A stretch of DNA of 64,000 nucleotides from NCBI GenBank assembly GCA_031410595.1, contig JANNZM010000050.1:62001-126000 (forward strand), given 5' to 3'. Shown here in pieces: positions 62,226 through 64,000 of this stretch (position 1 is the stretch's first letter; each line of letters starts with the position of its first letter). The position numbers and the translations under genes are program-made. The DNA is from JANMCE01 sp031410595. GTDB lineage: Bacteria; Actinomycetota; Acidimicrobiia; Acidimicrobiales; Ilumatobacteraceae. A model generated the notes under the pieces. The model did no database searches and was not told where the DNA came from. It worked only from the letters and a program-made list of their open reading frames with translations.

Positions 62226-62510
62226 TTAGGACTCGACGGTGACGCCGCGCCAGAAGGCGACATGGCCTTTGATTTCCTTGGCGGCGTCTTTCGGTGTGGG
62301 GTAGTACCAGGCTGCGTCGGCGTTCACGTTGCCGTCGACGTTCAGTGAGTAGTAGCTGGCCTCACCCTTCCACGGGCACGAGGTGTGCTTCGCGCTTGGT
62401 TCGAGAAGATCGGCATTGATCGAGTCGGTAGGAAAGTAGTGGTTGCCTTCAACCATCACGGTATTGTCGCTCTCGGCAATAACTGCACCGTTCCACGTTG
62501 CTTTCGCCAT
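62226..62510 (-). CDS. DUF427 protein
   Basis: 94 residues, ATG at 62510. Family marks: ATWNGAVIAESDNTVMVEGNHYFP, SAKHTSCPWKGEASYYSL (a conserved CPWKG) and AAWYYPTPKDAAKEIKGHVAFW. DUF427 proteins are small beta-barrel domains of unknown function, often single copies in actinobacteria. It leads a two-gene unit with the lipoprotein. Downstream on the other side the HigBA module starts 190 bp away. Confidence 0.88.
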   Translation of the reverse strand: MAKATWNGAVIAESDNTVMVEGNHYFPTDSINADLLEPSAKHTSCPWKGEASYYSLNVDGNVNADAAWYYPTPKDAAKEIKGHVAFWRGVTVES

Positions 62511-62543
62511 GTTCGGCTCCTCTCATCAGATTTGATTGCGAAG

Positions 62544-62635
62544 GCTACCGGCGAACGTCCGCTTTCGACTGCTCGGCCGGCCGATCTCGGCGCAGCACGA
62601 CCGGCCGGCTCCCGACCGGGCTTCGCGCCGGTAGC
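62544..62635. repeat. Long inverted repeat with GC-rich inner arms
   Basis: The arms GCTACCGGCG (62544-62553) and CGCCGGTAGC (62626-62635) are perfect complements 72 nt apart. Inner CGGCCGG and CCGGCCGG motifs can pair too, and the right arm is followed by TTTT. It may be a transcript-end hairpin or a miniature repetitive element, between DUF427 and higB. Confidence 0.45.
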
Positions 62636-62658
62636 TTTTGCACGCTGATCGGGGATAA

Positions 62659-62689
62659 TAACGGTTGCTGTTATTAACGGCTACTGTTA
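62659..62689. promoter_or_regulatory. Tandem palindromic operators upstream of higBA
   Basis: Two 15-bp units, TAACGGTTGCTGTTA (62659-62673) and TAACGGCTACTGTTA (62675-62689), are near-perfect inverted repeats (TAAC-rG ... CTGTTA) with a one-base spacer. They lie 11 bp before the higB start. HigA-type antitoxins bind such paired sites to repress their own operon. Confidence 0.65.
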
Positions 62690-62699
62690 TGCTTTGGAG

Positions 62700-62993
62700 G
62701 TGATCCAATCGTTCGGTGACAAAGACACCGAACGCGTCTGGCTTCGGAAGCGAATCCGCAGGCTGGACGATGGCACCTATCGAATTGCTCTACGAGAGCT
62801 TCTGATTCTCGATGCTGCTGATGTCATCGGAGATCTCCGAATCCCACCAGGCAATCGGCTCGAGAAGCTCAAAGGTGATCGTGCTGGCTACTACAGCATC
62901 CGCATCAACGACCAGTGGCGAATCTGCTTTCGATGGGCGCTTGCTGGGCCTGAAGACGTTGAAATCGTCGACTACCACCAAGGAGACCAATGA
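62700..62993 (+). CDS. higB: HigB-type toxin (RelE/ParE-like mRNA interferase)
   Basis: 97 residues from the GTG at 62700. The frame allows TTG at 62694, but the HigB start MIQSFGDKDTERVW agrees with family members. The core has RRLDDGTYRIALRELLILDAADVIGDLRIPPGNRLEKLKGDRAGYYSIRINDQWRICFRW, the RelE/HigB basic face with the catalytic YYSIRIN-RI pattern. It is the ribosome-associated mRNA-cutting toxin. In HigBA the toxin precedes the antitoxin, as here. The next gene starts at ATGA overlapping its stop. Confidence 0.9.
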   Translation: MIQSFGDKDTERVWLRKRIRRLDDGTYRIALRELLILDAADVIGDLRIPPGNRLEKLKGDRAGYYSIRINDQWRICFRWALAGPEDVEIVDYHQGDQ

Positions 62994-63292
62994 CAACGAG
63001 CGCCACTATGCCCCCAATCCATCCGGGTGAGATTCTTCAGGGGGAGTACCTCGACCCGCTCGGTGTGAGCCAGTATCGGTTGGCTCGCGCGATCGATGTA
63101 CCACCGCGACGCATCAATGAGATCGTTCATGGAAAGCGGGGGATCTCGGCCGACACTGCATTGCGGTTGGCCCGATACTTCGCGACCAGCGAACGGTTCT
63201 GGCTCAATCTCCAAAACCGCTACGACATTGAAATCGAACGCAATCGACTCTCGGCCATCCTGGACGAGATCACGCCATTGAAGTCGGCCTGA
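62990..63292 (+). CDS. higA: HigA-type antitoxin (XRE-family HTH)
   Basis: 100 residues, overlapping higB by 4 bp. It starts PPIHPGEILQGEYLDPLGVSQYRLARAIDVPPRRINEIVHGKRGISADTALRLARYF, a complete HigA/VapI helix-turn-helix with the family GEIL motif. It neutralises HigB and represses the operon at the palindromes upstream. The last helix ends SAILDEITPLKSA. Confidence 0.92.
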   Translation: MTTSATMPPIHPGEILQGEYLDPLGVSQYRLARAIDVPPRRINEIVHGKRGISADTALRLARYFATSERFWLNLQNRYDIEIERNRLSAILDEITPLKSA

Positions 63293-63296
63293 TGCA

Positions 63297-64000
63297 CTAG
63301 CTCCAGAGTCCGGATACCAGTGCATCGAGTTTGTCGAGGCGTTCTCGGCCTCGGGCGACGATCGGCTCGATGGTGTCGGGGGCGTGCACGGGAGCGGCGA
63401 GGTCTTCGTCCATGGTGGCGAGAACGGTCGGGGTGAAGAAGCGAGTGAGTTGCGCGTAGCCGTGCTTGTCCTTCTTGCCGCGATGTTGGTGGTGATAGCG
63501 CAGCGGGGCGTAGGTATAGAGCTCGTTACGGGCACGAGTAAGAGCCACGTACAGCAGGCGTCGTTCCTCCTCGATACTTTCGGCATTGCCGGTGGACATG
63601 TCGGACGGGATGTTGCCCTCCACCACATGCATGACGTGCACCACATCCCATTCGCCACCCTTGGCCGAGTGAATGGTGGACAGGGTGAGCACGTCGTCAT
63701 CAAGCGATGGCGGGCCGGCCAGGTCACCAGTGGCGGCCGGTGGGTCGAGAGTGAGTTCAACGAGGAACCGACTCAATGTTGGAGCGAGCGTTGCGGCGAT
63801 CTGCAACTGGTCGTAGTCGGCCACGCGGGCAGCCCAGTTGTCGTAACGATTCGCCACGAGTGGTTCGAGGAAGGCTCGCGCTCGTTCGAGCTTGGGGAGC
63901 ACGACGTCTTCGGGCATTGACCGCGCGTCGAGCAGGGTGAGTACCAGTTCCTGGCAGCTCTCATGCGCGGCCACGGCCTTGTTCGGGTCATCGGCCAGCA
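63297..64000 (-). CDS. UvrD/PcrA-like ATP-dependent DNA helicase, C-terminal part (cut by window edge)
   Basis: The gene runs in from beyond 64000; the visible frame continues in frame to the edge (LADDPNKAVAAHES). About 234 residues are present. Helicase motifs V and VI are visible: LSTIHSAKGGEWDVVHVMHVVEGNIPS (motif V) and ESIEEERRLLYVALTRARNELYTYAPLRY (motif VI with YVALTRA). The N-terminal Walker A and B are outside the window. It is an SF1A repair helicase of the UvrD/PcrA group; which subtype is not clear. Its end is 4 bp from the higA stop. Confidence 0.88.
   Translation of the reverse strand, partial: LADDPNKAVAAHESCQELVLTLLDARSMPEDVVLPKLERARAFLEPLVANRYDNWAARVADYDQLQIAATLAPTLSRFLVELTLDPPAATGDLAGPPSLDDDVLTLSTIHSAKGGEWDVVHVMHVVEGNIPSDMSTGNAESIEEERRLLYVALTRARNELYTYAPLRYHHQHRGKKDKHGYAQLTRFFTPTVLATMDEDLAAPVHAPDTIEPIVARGRERLDKLDALVSGLWS

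Noticed and set aside
58796..62689. Same regulator for TAACACTGTTA (58796) and the higBA operators
   Set aside because: Half-site spacing and centre differ (1 vs 3-base spacer and TAACGG arm), so the resemblance is limited to TAAC/GTTA ends.

Overview
The window looks like chromosomal DNA of a high-GC actinobacterium. GTG starts are frequent, genes are packed with 4-bp stop/start overlaps, the phosphate operon ends in a SenX3/RegX3-type pair, and a DUF5317 membrane protein is present. The mix of carotenoid oxygenase, Rieske oxygenase, LLM oxidoreductase and alpha/beta hydrolases suggests the class Acidimicrobiia, but that placement is inference. I saw no rRNA, tRNA, CRISPR array or intact insertion sequence.

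Layout. 1-12.2 kb: the tail of a saccharopine-dehydrogenase-like gene, then an envelope-glycan or modified-metabolite cluster. It holds a methyltransferase, two paralogous B12-dependent radical SAM enzymes, an HPr-kinase-like ATPase, a PF14907-like nucleotidyltransferase, two GT4 glycosyltransferases, a Wzm/Wzt-type ABC-2 exporter and a membrane glycosyltransferase broken by two frameshifts. 12.2-18.7 kb: an inositol-monophosphatase/DUF3500 fusion, a PIN-PhoH ATPase, DUF5317, a membrane GGDEF-EAL protein and an overlooked 30-residue membrane ORF. 18.9-28.5 kb: a heterodimeric ABC exporter, an alpha/beta hydrolase, a membrane protein, a Uma2 nuclease-fold protein, a divergent CYTH / CHAD pair and a ParA-type ATPase.

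28.5-39.2 kb: a complete phosphate-starvation operon (pstS-pstC-pstA-pstB-phoU-senX3-regX3). It is preceded by three 11-bp-spaced PHO-box repeats and followed by a BTAD-type regulator. With CYTH, CHAD and PhoH nearby, this stretch is rich in phosphate and polyphosphate functions. 39.2-44.4 kb: mostly unknown proteins, including a helix-hairpin-helix protein, a small zinc-ribbon protein, a YdcF-like protein, a 3-hydroxyisobutyrate-dehydrogenase relative and a membrane-tethered cysteine-peptidase-like protein.

44.4-53.3 kb: a leftward run ending in a geranylgeranyl-reductase-like flavoprotein. Its core is a probable operon of an uncharacterised two-domain protein, RidA, an LLM oxidoreductase, an HDAC-like hydrolase and a three-gene branched-chain 2-oxoacid dehydrogenase (E1alpha, E1beta, E2). 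53.4-60.8 kb: O-acetylhomoserine sulfhydrylase with a hydrolase, a degenerate ~0.5-kb segment bounded by direct repeats, a DHA2-type MFS pump, and a divergent carotenoid oxygenase / Rieske oxygenase pair with a SnoaL-like protein. 60.8-64 kb: a Rieske ferredoxin, a lipoprotein with DUF427, a higBA toxin-antitoxin module with tandem palindromic operators, and the C-terminal part of a UvrD-like helicase cut by the window edge.
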